DNA of 23,523 bases. It comes from SKKL01 sp046543225. GTDB lineage: Bacteria; Actinomycetota; Acidimicrobiia; Acidimicrobiales; SKKL01. The notes under the pieces are model-generated. The model was not told the origin of the DNA. It searched no databases and was given only the letters and a program-made list of their open reading frames with translations. The translations under genes and the position numbers were made by a program. This document shows positions 7,190-14,191 of the stretch, piece by piece (within the stretch, counting starts at the first letter, position 1; the number at the start of each line of letters is the position of its first letter). The stretch is from positions 1 to 23,523 of the forward strand of contig JBKGZW010000024.1 in NCBI GenBank assembly GCA_046543225.1, read 5' to 3'.

Positions 7190-8185
7190 ATGCTCGATGA
7201 ACGCAAAGCCTCGATCCTGCGAGCCGTGGTCGAGGAGTACATCCAGACAGCCCAACCGGTCGGGTCCCGCCACGTGGCGCGCGACCCCGCCATCGCCGTG
7301 TCTCCGGCCACCGTTCGCAACGAGATGGCCCAGCTCGAGGCCGACGGGTTCCTCGTGCAGCCACACACCAGCGCGGGCCGCGTCCCCACCGACAAGGGGT
7401 ACCGGTTCTTCGTCGACACCCTGAGCGAGCCCGGGCGTCTCGGAGCGGCCGAGACCCAACAGGTCCGCAACTTCTTCGCCCGGGCCCACGGCGAGCTCGA
7501 AGCGATGTTGGCCGACACCAGCCGGCTCCTGTCCAACATCACCAAGCAGGCTGCGGTGGTGGTCGGCCCGCCACACGAGGTCGCCACCGTCCGTTCGGTC
7601 CAGCTGGTCAGCCTGTCGCCACGGTTGGTGCTGCTGGTGGTGGTGCTGTCCAACGGGGCCATCGACAAGCACACCCTCGAGCTCGCGGACGACACCGAGG
7701 AGGATGCGCTGGCCACCGCCTCGGCGCGCCTGAGCGAGCACCTGGTCGGCGGATCGCTGGCCAACCTGGGTCCGGTGGCCCCAACCGGCGACGCCGAGGC
7801 CGACGCGCTCATCGACGTCGCGCTCCGCGAGCTCACCCACCACCACGATCCCGATTCCGTGTTCGTCGGCGGGACCTCGCTCATGGCAGGCTCGTTCGAT
7901 GCCGTCGACACCGTCCGTCAGGTCCTCACCATCCTCGAACAACAGATCGTCGTGGTGACACTGCTGCGCGACGTGCTCGATCGCGGGTTGAGCGTGGCCA
8001 TCGGCTCCGAGACCGGGGTCGAGACCCTGGCCGAGTGCTCGCTGGTGGTGGCGCCCTATGCCGTCGACGGCGAGGGTGTCGGCACGATCGGGGTGCTCGG
8101 TCCCACCCGCATGAACTATCCGCAAGCGCTGGCCGCGGTGGCCATCGTCGGCCAGCGTCTCGGTCACCGGCTGAGCGAGGGTTAG
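7190..8185 (+). CDS. hrcA: Heat-inducible transcription repressor HrcA
   Basis: A 331-residue repressor close to family length. The N-terminal winged helix contains VEEYIQTAQPVGSRHVA, SPATVRNEMAQLEADGFL and the wing HTSAGRVPTDKGYRFFVD. The remainder is the GAF-like dimerisation domain typical of HrcA. HrcA binds CIRCE and is kept active by GroEL, so unfolded protein that occupies GroEL relieves repression. A CIRCE element lies directly upstream, so the gene is autoregulated together with dnaJ, whose ATG follows the hrcA stop without any gap. The ATG at 7190 is the first start after the promoter and gives the standard N-terminus. Confidence 0.96.
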   Translation: MLDERKASILRAVVEEYIQTAQPVGSRHVARDPAIAVSPATVRNEMAQLEADGFLVQPHTSAGRVPTDKGYRFFVDTLSEPGRLGAAETQQVRNFFARAHGELEAMLADTSRLLSNITKQAAVVVGPPHEVATVRSVQLVSLSPRLVLLVVVLSNGAIDKHTLELADDTEEDALATASARLSEHLVGGSLANLGPVAPTGDAEADALIDVALRELTHHHDPDSVFVGGTSLMAGSFDAVDTVRQVLTILEQQIVVVTLLRDVLDRGLSVAIGSETGVETLAECSLVVAPYAVDGEGVGTIGVLGPTRMNYPQALAAVAIVGQRLGHRLSEG

Positions 8186-9307
8186 ATGTCGGACTACTAC
8201 GCCACCCTCGGGGTGGGACGCAACGCGTCCGCCGACGAGATCAAGAAGGCCTACCGCCGGCGCGCCCGCGAGCTGCATCCCGACACCAACCCCGACCCCA
8301 CCGCCGAGGCCCAGTTCAAAGAGATCGCCCGGGCCTATGAGGTGCTGGGCGACCCCGAACGTCGCCGCCGCTACGACACCTACGGCGAAGCCGGTGTGTC
8401 CGGTGGTGGCCGAGGAGGATCGCCGTTCGACACCGGTGGGTTCACCGACATCTTCGACGCCTTCTTCGGTGGGGGAGGAGCCAGCCCCTTCGGCGGCCGG
8501 GCCACCCGCACCTCCGGGCCCAGCCGTGGGCCCGACCTCGAGGCCGTGGCCCAGATCAGCTTCGAGGACGCGGTGTTCGGTTGCCAGACCGATGTCGCGG
8601 TGCGCACCGCGGTGGCCTGCGAGTCCTGTGAGGCCACCGGTGCCGCGCCGGGCAGCTCGGCGCAGGTGTGTGGCGAGTGCGGTGGCAGCGGCCAGGTGCG
8701 GCGCATGCGCCAGTCGATCCTCGGCCAGGTCGTCACCGCCGGGCCCTGCAGTGCGTGCGGCGGTCTGGGCGAGGTCATCGCCGACCCCTGCCCCGACTGC
8801 AAGGGCGACGGACGCCGCATCGTCGAGAAGCACTACAACGTCGACGTGCCCGCGGGGGTCGACACCGGCTCCACGTTGCGGCTCACCGGTCGGGGCGCGG
8901 TGGGCGCCCGCGGTGGTGGCGCCGGCGACCTCTATGTCCACCTCGAGGTGTTGCCCCACGAGCGCTTCGAGCGGGTGGGCGACGACCTGGTCCACGAGCT
9001 GCACCTCAGCGTCGCCCAGGCGGCGCTGGGCGTCCACCTCGAGTTCGAGACCCTCGACGGCGCCGAGGACCTCGTCATCCCGCGGGGCACCCAGCCGGGG
9101 CGGGTCTTCCGTCTGCGGGGTCGCGGCGTGCCCCACGTCAACGGCCGGGGCCGTGGCGACCTGCTGGTCCAGGTGAGCGTCGACGTGCCCGACGACCTCA
9201 CCCCCGACCAGGAGGAGCTGCTGCGGCGGTTCGCGGCCGAGCGTGGCGAGGACGTGGCTCCCGCCGAGGACGGGTTCTTCGCCAAGATCCGCTCGGCGTT
9301 CAAGTAG
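8186..9307 (+). CDS. dnaJ: Chaperone DnaJ (type I Hsp40)
   Basis: A 373-residue co-chaperone that stimulates DnaK ATPase and binds unfolded protein. The J domain includes HPD at 31-33. A Gly/Phe-rich linker follows (about 70-110, with two FGG-type repeats). The zinc-binding domain has four CxxCxGxG-like repeats with cysteines at 145/148, 162/165, 188/191 and 202/205, and the rest is the substrate-binding C-terminal domain. It starts on the base after the hrcA stop, so both are read from the CIRCE-controlled promoter. dnaK and grpE are not in this window, so this is probably the hrcA-linked DnaJ2 of actinobacteria. Confidence 0.96.
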   Translation: MSDYYATLGVGRNASADEIKKAYRRRARELHPDTNPDPTAEAQFKEIARAYEVLGDPERRRRYDTYGEAGVSGGGRGGSPFDTGGFTDIFDAFFGGGGASPFGGRATRTSGPSRGPDLEAVAQISFEDAVFGCQTDVAVRTAVACESCEATGAAPGSSAQVCGECGGSGQVRRMRQSILGQVVTAGPCSACGGLGEVIADPCPDCKGDGRRIVEKHYNVDVPAGVDTGSTLRLTGRGAVGARGGGAGDLYVHLEVLPHERFERVGDDLVHELHLSVAQAALGVHLEFETLDGAEDLVIPRGTQPGRVFRLRGRGVPHVNGRGRGDLLVQVSVDVPDDLTPDQEELLRRFAAERGEDVAPAEDGFFAKIRSAFK

Positions 9308-9321
9308 CGCCGGGGGTGGGT

Positions 9322-10062
9322 GTGCCCGGCATCAGCGCACTCGGTGGTCCCGACGGGCGTGGCGGGCCCCACGTGTTCGTCGACGATCTGGACGCGCCGG
9401 TGCTCGGCGCCGACGACCGTCACCACCTGGAACGGGTCCTGCGCGTGCGTGACGGCGATCCGTTGACCGTGTCCGACGGTGTCGGTGGCTGGCGGGTCTG
9501 TCGGTTCGGCGATCCGCTCGAGCCGGTGGGAGCGGTGGGCCACGAGCGGGCCCCGGTGCCCGAGCTGGCGGTGGGGTTCGTGCCGGTGAAGGGCGATCGA
9601 CCCGAGTGGGTGGTCCAGAAGCTGACCGAGCTGGGGATCGACCACATCGTGGTGATGGCCTCGGATCGGTCGGTGGTGCGCTGGGACGGCGAACGGGGGG
9701 TGCGCCACGTCGAGCGCCTGCGCAAGGTGGCGCGCGAGGCGGCCATGCAGTGCCGGCGGTGTCGTCTGCCGCGCATCGATGGCGTGGTGCCGGTCACCGA
9801 GCTGGCCGGGGACCCGGGGGTGGTGCGTGCGGAGGTGGGCGGCGCCGAGCCGTCGCTCGATCATCGCCTGGTGCTGATCGGTCCCGAGGGCGGCTGGAGC
9901 GACCCCGAGCGCGAGCTGGTGCCGGCCACGGTCGGCCTCGCCGACCACGTGCTGCGGGCCGAGACCGCCGCGGTGACGGCAAGCGCGCTCTACACCGCGT
10001 TGCGCGCGCATCGGGTCGAGGAGACGGCCCATCCACCCCCAGTTGACACCGAGGGTGATTGA
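9322..10062 (+). CDS. rsmE: 16S rRNA (uracil-1498-N3)-methyltransferase RsmE
   Basis: A SPOUT-class methyltransferase of 246 residues, normal for RsmE, which methylates U1498 of 16S rRNA. Signatures are KGDRPEWVVQKLTELGI (90-106), the SAM-binding GPEGGWSDPE (187-196) and the knot motif LRAETAAVTASAL (211-223). The N-terminal PUA-like domain includes HHLERVLRVRDGD. The start is uncertain: GTG at 9322 has a G-rich Shine-Dalgarno at 9312-9316, and GTG at 9316 is an in-frame alternative two codons earlier. The gene follows dnaJ by 14 bases, a linkage common in bacteria, and its stop overlaps the upstream region of the bldD-like gene. Confidence 0.92.
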   Translation: MPGISALGGPDGRGGPHVFVDDLDAPVLGADDRHHLERVLRVRDGDPLTVSDGVGGWRVCRFGDPLEPVGAVGHERAPVPELAVGFVPVKGDRPEWVVQKLTELGIDHIVVMASDRSVVRWDGERGVRHVERLRKVAREAAMQCRRCRLPRIDGVVPVTELAGDPGVVRAEVGGAEPSLDHRLVLIGPEGGWSDPERELVPATVGLADHVLRAETAAVTASALYTALRAHRVEETAHPPPVDTEGD

Positions 10063-10087
10063 ATCGGTCACACAACGCGGTTAGGGT
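10044..10087 (+). promoter_or_regulatory. bldD promoter with candidate autoregulatory half-sites
   Basis: TTGAAT (10059-10064), 17 bases, TAGGGT (10082-10087) form a plausible promoter, with a start near 10094 and a leader of about 64 bases. Directly upstream, TGACAC (10044-10049) and GGGTGA (10053-10058) match the BldD-box half-sites TNACNC and GNGTNA. They are three bases apart, whereas the Streptomyces consensus has one. BldD represses its own gene in Streptomyces, so a spaced variant operator is plausible but unproven. Confidence 0.5.
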
Positions 10088-10157
10088 GAACTTGAACCAA
10101 TCTGACGATCAGCGACCGGGGCGAATCGCTGACCGGACCGACCGCGGAGCGATGCGC

Positions 10158-10709
10158 ATGACCATGGACCTGGATCTCCCCGACAGCGACGAGGCCGTGT
10201 CGGAGTATGGCCGCATGGTCGGCGACCGACTCCGGGCGATCCGCCGTCAGAAGCGCATGTCGCTCCACGACGTCGAGGCCGCGTCCGACCAGGAGTTCAA
10301 GGCGTCGGTCCTCGGCGCCTACGAGCGCGGCGAGCGGGCCATCTCGGTGCCCCGCCTCCAGCGCCTGTCCCACTTCTACGGCGTGCCGGTCGACCAGCTG
10401 CTGCCCCGCGACGAGGTGTCGGGAAGCTTCGGTGCCGACACGTCGGTGGTCGACCTGGTGTCGTCCAAGCAGCCCGAGCGGGCGTCGTTCACCATCGACC
10501 TGACCCGGCTCGAGTCGCTGTCGGGCCCCGAGGCGGCCATGCTCAACCGGTTCCTGGCCTCGATCCAGGTGCAGCGCCAGGACTTCAACGGCCGGGTGCT
10601 GACGATCCGCAACGACGATCTGCGGGCCATCGCCTGCATCCTCGGCATCGACCCCGAGCACGCCGAGGCCCAGCTCGCCGGACTCGGACTGTTCAACAAC
10701 ACCCACTGA
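10158..10709 (+). CDS. bldD: BldD-family developmental regulator with c-di-GMP site
   Basis: A 183-residue regulator co-linear with Streptomyces BldD (167 residues). The N-terminal XRE-type HTH (about 22-84) has RLRAIRRQKRMSLHDVE, a conserved SYERGDR-like segment (AYERGERAISV) and HFYGVPVDQLLP. The C-terminal domain holds R140-x-D142, eight residues, R151-x-x-D154, the RXD-X8-RXXD signature by which BldD binds a cyclic-di-GMP tetramer and dimerises on DNA. ATG at 10158 is chosen because GGAG at 10146-10149 lies eight bases upstream; ATGs at 10152 and 10164 are alternatives. The targets in this organism are unknown. The gene converges on the LysM gene. Confidence 0.9.
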   Translation: MTMDLDLPDSDEAVSEYGRMVGDRLRAIRRQKRMSLHDVEAASDQEFKASVLGAYERGERAISVPRLQRLSHFYGVPVDQLLPRDEVSGSFGADTSVVDLVSSKQPERASFTIDLTRLESLSGPEAAMLNRFLASIQVQRQDFNGRVLTIRNDDLRAIACILGIDPEHAEAQLAGLGLFNNTH

Positions 10710-10763
10710 GGCCCGGCCTCACATCGCGGCCACCGTTCTCGTCCGCGACGGCGAGGCTCCGGG

Positions 10764-11585
10764 TCAGGCCGTCGGCGGGAGCCGGAGCTCGATGCCGCGG
10801 TACACCAGGTCGGGGTTGGCGGGGTCGGGCAGCCGGTCGCGGTTCGCGTCGATCAGCGCCTGCCAGTGGGCGGCGACGGCTCGTGTCGTCGGCGACCCGC
10901 CCTGCTCGGCAGCCAGATGCGCGGCCGCGATCGACCAGAGGTTCTCCCCCGGTGCCACGACGTGGATGAGCTCGGGTGGGGAGGCCTGCGTCGGCGGCGC
11001 GTCAGGGCCGGGGAGATCGACGCCGGGGCGATCGTCCGCCGGGTCGGTGTCAGGGTCGTGCCATCGCATGGTGAGCGTGCGCGGTGACGGCTCGGCCTGG
11101 CCGGCGGGGGTGACCGGCCGGGAGCGGGACATGACCAGCACCTGACCGTCGGTGTCGGCGACATCGGTCGCCACGTGCTGGTCGGGGGCGCCGGCATCGG
11201 AGACCTGGGCGACCGCGGTGCCCATGGTGGCGGGCAACACGAACTGGGGCGTTGCCAGGGCGGTGACCACGACTGGACGCAGCACGAGACTGCGCCAGAG
11301 TCGTGGCGAGAGCCGCTCGGTGATCCGCCGGAGCGGTCGTGCCCGGACGGCGATCGCCATCGTGTCCAGTGCGGTGATGGCGATGAGCCAGTAGCAGGCC
11401 ACCAGCGACCCCGTCCTGACCAGGGTCGCCGTCGCCACGGTCGGCTCGGTGTGGTCCCACCACCTGCTCGCCTGATCGAGGTCGGCCGGAGGTGCCGGCA
11501 ACACGTGACCGGCCGCGTGGAGCACCCCGGCGATCGAGGCGAGAGCAGCGAGCGCGAGGGCCCGTCGGGTCCAGTTGCTGGTCAT
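10764..11585 (-). CDS. Membrane protein with C-terminal LysM domain
   Basis: A 273-residue protein. Hydrophobic segments are visible at about 8-30, 52-80 and 100-128, followed by a long Pro/Asp-rich linker (about 155-205). The C-terminal LysM-type domain (207-270) begins HVVAPGENLWSIAAAHL and ends YRGIELRLP. LysM domains bind peptidoglycan or related glycans, so the protein probably ties the cell membrane to the wall. The ATG at 11585 overlaps the stop of the upstream pseudokinase gene (ATGA), implying coupled translation. It is the last gene of the Tad-type cluster. A role in anchoring the pilus machine to the wall is inferred from context only. Confidence 0.8.
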   Translation of the reverse strand: MTSNWTRRALALAALASIAGVLHAAGHVLPAPPADLDQASRWWDHTEPTVATATLVRTGSLVACYWLIAITALDTMAIAVRARPLRRITERLSPRLWRSLVLRPVVVTALATPQFVLPATMGTAVAQVSDAGAPDQHVATDVADTDGQVLVMSRSRPVTPAGQAEPSPRTLTMRWHDPDTDPADDRPGVDLPGPDAPPTQASPPELIHVVAPGENLWSIAAAHLAAEQGGSPTTRAVAAHWQALIDANRDRLPDPANPDLVYRGIELRLPPTA

Positions 11586-12934
11586 GGCTTCTCCGTGGTC
11601 GGTGTCCTGAGGAGGTGGCGGATCCCGAACTCGTCGAGCGCGATCAGTCGGTGGCAGTCCGAGGAGGTGCGTTCGGCCAGCAACCGTCGTCCAGCGGGCA
11701 CCTGGTCGGCGACGGCGGCGGTCACCGGTTGGCCCTCTCGTGCCCAGCGGTCGAACACGAACACCTCGCCGGACTCCAGGTCGAGGACTGCGGCCTGAAC
11801 CGCACCCGAGCACGAGAAGTCTCCGAGCGCCGCCGCGGCAGACTCGAGAGCGAGGTCGAACGCCTCGCTGCCGACCCTGAGCACGCCGTCGTCCAGCGCG
11901 AGCTCGACCGGGCAGGCCTCGCCATCGGCGGTGGTCGCGGAGCCGTCCGCCGAGACGTTGCACCCGCTGGCGTCATCGACCTCTTCGGCGACCGTGGTCG
12001 GCCGCTGCGACGTTGTCGTGGGGGGTGCGGTCGTGCTGGGAGCCGGTGCCGCCTCGGGGAAGGGTCCGGTGGGGTCTGGGGCGGTGTGTCGCAACGATTC
12101 CGGGGGGCTTGTCGTGGTGGTGGTCGTTGGAGTCGGGCCGGCACCTTCGGCGGGAAGCATGAGCGCGGTGACCAGGGTGAGCACCAGCACGAGCGAGGCG
12201 GTGCCGGCGCCAGCGAGCGCCAGCCACTTCGCTGGTTCGCGCCGGGGAGTATCCGCGGGGTCGTCCCCGTCACCGTCACCGCTGGGCTCGAACAGGGTGG
12301 CATCGGGAACGGTGGCCCGGATGTTCTGGGCCAGCTGTCGGGCCGTGGGCTGCGCTGAGGGATGGTCGGCGGAGGCCTGGTCGGCGAGGTTCAGCAGCGC
12401 CCTGCGCTGGTAGCCCGACCAGGCTCCCCGCCGCCCCAAGCGGCTGGCAGGGATCGGAGCGAGATCGTCGAGCGGCGCAAGGATCTCCTGCAGCAGGATC
12501 CCCATGGCTCGCACATCCTCGGAGCAGGCGTGGTCGTCCGCCTCGAGGGTCGCTTCGCCGAACCCGCACAGGACCGGGCGGCCATCGCCTCCGACCAGGA
12601 CGTGGTCGGCACTGATCCTGCCGTGGCTGACGCCCAGCTCGTGCAGGTCGGCGACGGTCGCGGCCAGCGCAGCGAGGATGCCGGCGGCACGAACCACAGG
12701 CAGTCGGCCGACCGTGGCGAGGGTTCGCGACCCGCAGAACCGGGTGCGGACCACCACCTGGTCGTCGGAGTCGGTCGCATCCAGCAGGGACACCACACCC
12801 GGGTGCTGCGCCCGTCGCAGCACTGCGAGCTCGTGACGAAGGCGCTCGAGCGAAGGTCCGTCACGGGCCTCCTTGATGACGAGGGGGCGGGTTCCGCTTC
12901 CGTCGATGCGCAGGGTGGCTCGTTCCGGATCCAT
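11582..12934 (-). CDS. Membrane-anchored pseudokinase
   Basis: A 450-residue protein. Residues 15-215 resemble a Ser/Thr protein kinase: VIKEA with K21, HELAVLRRAQHPGVVSLL in the alphaC position, and DLHELGVSHG before the catalytic loop. The glycine-rich loop is absent. The HRDxKxxN motif reads HGRISADH (104-111), and DFG reads GFG (124-126). The catalytic Asp, Lys and Asn and the metal-binding Asp are therefore all lost. A transmembrane helix follows (about 237-260), then a Thr/Pro linker (265-315) and an outer domain with four cysteines (325, 341, 375, 427). It probably acts as a scaffold or sensor. ATG at 12934 starts just before the kinase-like strand; no Shine-Dalgarno is seen. Confidence 0.8.
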   Translation of the reverse strand: MDPERATLRIDGSGTRPLVIKEARDGPSLERLRHELAVLRRAQHPGVVSLLDATDSDDQVVVRTRFCGSRTLATVGRLPVVRAAGILAALAATVADLHELGVSHGRISADHVLVGGDGRPVLCGFGEATLEADDHACSEDVRAMGILLQEILAPLDDLAPIPASRLGRRGAWSGYQRRALLNLADQASADHPSAQPTARQLAQNIRATVPDATLFEPSGDGDGDDPADTPRREPAKWLALAGAGTASLVLVLTLVTALMLPAEGAGPTPTTTTTTSPPESLRHTAPDPTGPFPEAAPAPSTTAPPTTTSQRPTTVAEEVDDASGCNVSADGSATTADGEACPVELALDDGVLRVGSEAFDLALESAAAALGDFSCSGAVQAAVLDLESGEVFVFDRWAREGQPVTAAVADQVPAGRRLLAERTSSDCHRLIALDEFGIRHLLRTPTTEKP

Positions 12935-12940
12935 GTCGGA

Positions 12941-12969
12941 AGTCTTGCAAATTGCATGAAATACATCAA
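12941..12969 (-). promoter_or_regulatory. Possible promoter of the pseudokinase gene
   Basis: On the minus strand, TTGATG (12964-12969), 17 bases, AAGACT (12941-12946), then six bases to the ATG at 12934. The -10 is weak because its first T is missing. Part of the -35 lies in the duplicated target site, so it would survive the transposon insertion and could keep the two downstream genes expressed. Confidence 0.35.
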
Positions 12970-12973
12970 GAGG
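12966..12973. repeat. Target-site duplication, left copy
   Basis: TCAAGAGG, identical to 15861-15868 and directly abutting the left inverted repeat. Eight bases is the duplication length characteristic of the IS1595 family. Confidence 0.95.
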
Positions 12974-12998
12974 GGTGCTGTGTGACTTGACAAACCCA
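12974..12998 (+). repeat. Left terminal inverted repeat
   Basis: A 25-bp terminal repeat beginning GGTGCTGTGTGAC; 23 of 25 positions match the right end. It includes a perfect TTGACA (12987-12992) that appears to serve as the transposase -35 element. Confidence 0.95.
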
Positions 12999-13015
12999 AA
13001 CGATTCAGTCAGAAT
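12987..13015 (+). promoter_or_regulatory. Transposase promoter, -35 inside the terminal repeat
   Basis: TTGACA (12987-12992), 17 bases, CAGAAT (13010-13015), then six bases to the ATG at 13022. This predicts a leaderless transcript beginning at the start codon. Transposase bound to its own end would cover the -35, giving self-limitation (inference). Confidence 0.6.
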
Positions 13016-13021
13016 TAGGGC

Positions 13022-14026
13022 ATGGAGAAGTTCAGCGTCCTCGCAATCGCCAACCGAATCCCTGACGAGGCCAGCGCCTACCGTTTCCTCGAAGAACTGC
13101 GCTGGGGCAAGGACGCCGACCCAACCTGCCCCCACTGCTCCAGCGTCGGCGCTTACTTCCTGAACCCCAACAACGGCACGAGCCGCAAGACCCGCACCGG
13201 TTCGGCTTCACAGCGCCGGGTGTGGAAGTGCAAGGCTTGTCGCAAGCAGTTCTCGGTGCTCACCGGCACCATCTTCCACGGCACCAAGGTGGCGGTCCGT
13301 ACCTGGATCTTCGTCATCTTCGAGATGTGCGCCAGCAAGAACGGTGTCGCCGCTCGCGAGATCGAGCGCAAGTACGACCTCACCCCCAAGACCGCGTGGT
13401 TCATGCTCCACCGAATCCGCGAGGCAATGAAGCGCGAGCCATTGGTGGGGATGCTCGAAGGCACCGTTGTGGCCGACGAGACCTTCATTGGCGGCAAGCC
13501 AGGCAACAAGCACCGCCAAGGTCAGCGACGCAAGCCAATCGGTGCTGGCTCGCAGTCCGGGCCCGCCTACGACAAGACCGCTGTCCTGTCGCTGGTCGAC
13601 ACCGAGAGCGGCGAGGTTCGCTCCCAGGTCGTCGCCGACGTGTCCGGCCCCACGCTGCGCAAGGCGATCACCGAGCAGGTCAACACCGCCGCCACCACGC
13701 TGCACACCGACGAGGCTCCCGCCTACAAGACCTTCTCAGCGGAGGCGAAGGGCCACGAATCGGTCAACCACGGGCGCCACGAGTACGTGCGCTACACCGA
13801 CGCGGGGATCGTGAGCACCAACGTCGCTGAGGGCTACTTCAGCCAACTGAAGCGCAGCATCGACGGCACCCACCACCACGTCAGCCGCAAGCACCTTCCC
13901 CGGTACCTGGCAGAGTTCGACTTCCGCTACTCAACCCACGAGATCAGCGACACGCAGCGGATGCGAACCCTCGTCGACCGGGTCGGCGGTCGACGGCTCA
14001 CCTACCGGCCAGTGTTGGACGGCTAG
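13022..14026 (+). CDS. IS1595-family (ISXO2-like) transposase
   Basis: A 334-residue protein. The N-terminal zinc ribbon has cysteines at 36/39 (CPHC) and 70/73 (CKAC), followed by KQFSVLTGTIFHGTKV, typical of the family. A helical region (about 91-140) precedes the ISXO2-like DDE domain. The likely catalytic residues are D152 (VVADETFIGG), D230 (LHTDEAPAY) and E270 (STNVAEGYFSQLKR). The end HHHVSRKHLPRYLAEFDFRY is also a family hallmark. The gene is full length with no frameshift, so it should be able to mobilise the element through the terminal repeats. It appears to be expressed from the promoter in the left repeat and has no Shine-Dalgarno. Confidence 0.95.
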   Translation: MEKFSVLAIANRIPDEASAYRFLEELRWGKDADPTCPHCSSVGAYFLNPNNGTSRKTRTGSASQRRVWKCKACRKQFSVLTGTIFHGTKVAVRTWIFVIFEMCASKNGVAAREIERKYDLTPKTAWFMLHRIREAMKREPLVGMLEGTVVADETFIGGKPGNKHRQGQRRKPIGAGSQSGPAYDKTAVLSLVDTESGEVRSQVVADVSGPTLRKAITEQVNTAATTLHTDEAPAYKTFSAEAKGHESVNHGRHEYVRYTDAGIVSTNVAEGYFSQLKRSIDGTHHHVSRKHLPRYLAEFDFRYSTHEISDTQRMRTLVDRVGGRRLTYRPVLDG

Positions 14027-14066
14027 CGGAAAGGATCGCAGAGCGCGCGCTAACGAGGTAGAATAA

Positions 14067-14139
14067 TGGTGGAGCTAGAGGGAATCGAACCCTCGGGGCC
14101 AGCTTCCAAGTCCGTCCCCGAGCACCAAGCTCTAGCCCC
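14067..14139 (-). tRNA. tRNA-like gene with Ala-type acceptor and putative UGG anticodon
   Basis: The acceptor strands GGGGCTA and TAGCTCC pair fully with one wobble, G3-U70, the main identity signal for alanyl-tRNA synthetase. They are followed by A and an encoded CCA. The T arm is canonical (GAGGG, TTCGATT, CCCTC). The D arm is short (GAGC, loop TTGGT, GCTC). The central arm has a seven-base loop CTTGGAA, which places UGG (Pro) at the anticodon; its stem has mismatches at both ends plus an extra GGGG/CCCC helix. The total is 73 bases including CCA. It may be a divergent tRNA, a captured and decaying tRNA-Ala, or a tRNA mimic. It lies wholly inside the transposon. Confidence 0.5.
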
Positions 14140-14150
14140 CAGCTGGCCGA

Positions 14151-14169
14151 GTCGGGCAGCCAGCCCGAC
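14151..14169. other. Hairpin between the micro-ORF and the tRNA-like gene
   Basis: A perfect 7-bp stem, GTCGGGC / GCCCGAC, with a five-base loop AGCCA. No T-run follows on either strand. Just beside it, GACCAGTGGTC (14172-14182) is a short palindrome. It may be a processing or termination structure for the leftward transcript. Confidence 0.45.
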
Positions 14170-14191
14170 CCGACCAGTGGTCAGTTGACAG

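Noticed and set aside
2954..9136. A 2060-codon open frame on the minus strand
   Set aside because: It is antisense to lepA, the SDR gene, phr, hrcA and dnaJ, all with clear family motifs. Its translation is low-complexity Gly/Val/His-rich, the usual artefact of GC-rich third positions.
8668..9315. Extension of rsmE through dnaJ
   Set aside because: Out-of-frame reading of dnaJ; RsmE homology starts only after the dnaJ stop.
10068..10706. A minus-strand frame over bldD
   Set aside because: A mirror of the bldD codon bias; bldD itself has strong family conservation.
11931..12985. Plus-strand frames over the pseudokinase gene
   Set aside because: They mirror the minus-strand gene; the Ser/Val/Gly-rich translations have no family motifs.
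13153..13705. Minus-strand frames inside the transposase gene
   Set aside because: Shadows of the transposase coding frame with no domain or promoter.
14067..14092. Attachment site of an integrase element at a tRNA 3' end
   Set aside because: No integrase gene is present, and the real ends of the mobile element are the IS1595 repeats elsewhere.
14067..14139. tmRNA (ssrA)
   Set aside because: The ends resemble those of tmRNA, but both acceptor strands are only 73 bases apart and no tag-coding segment ending in an Ala-Ala-stop is present.
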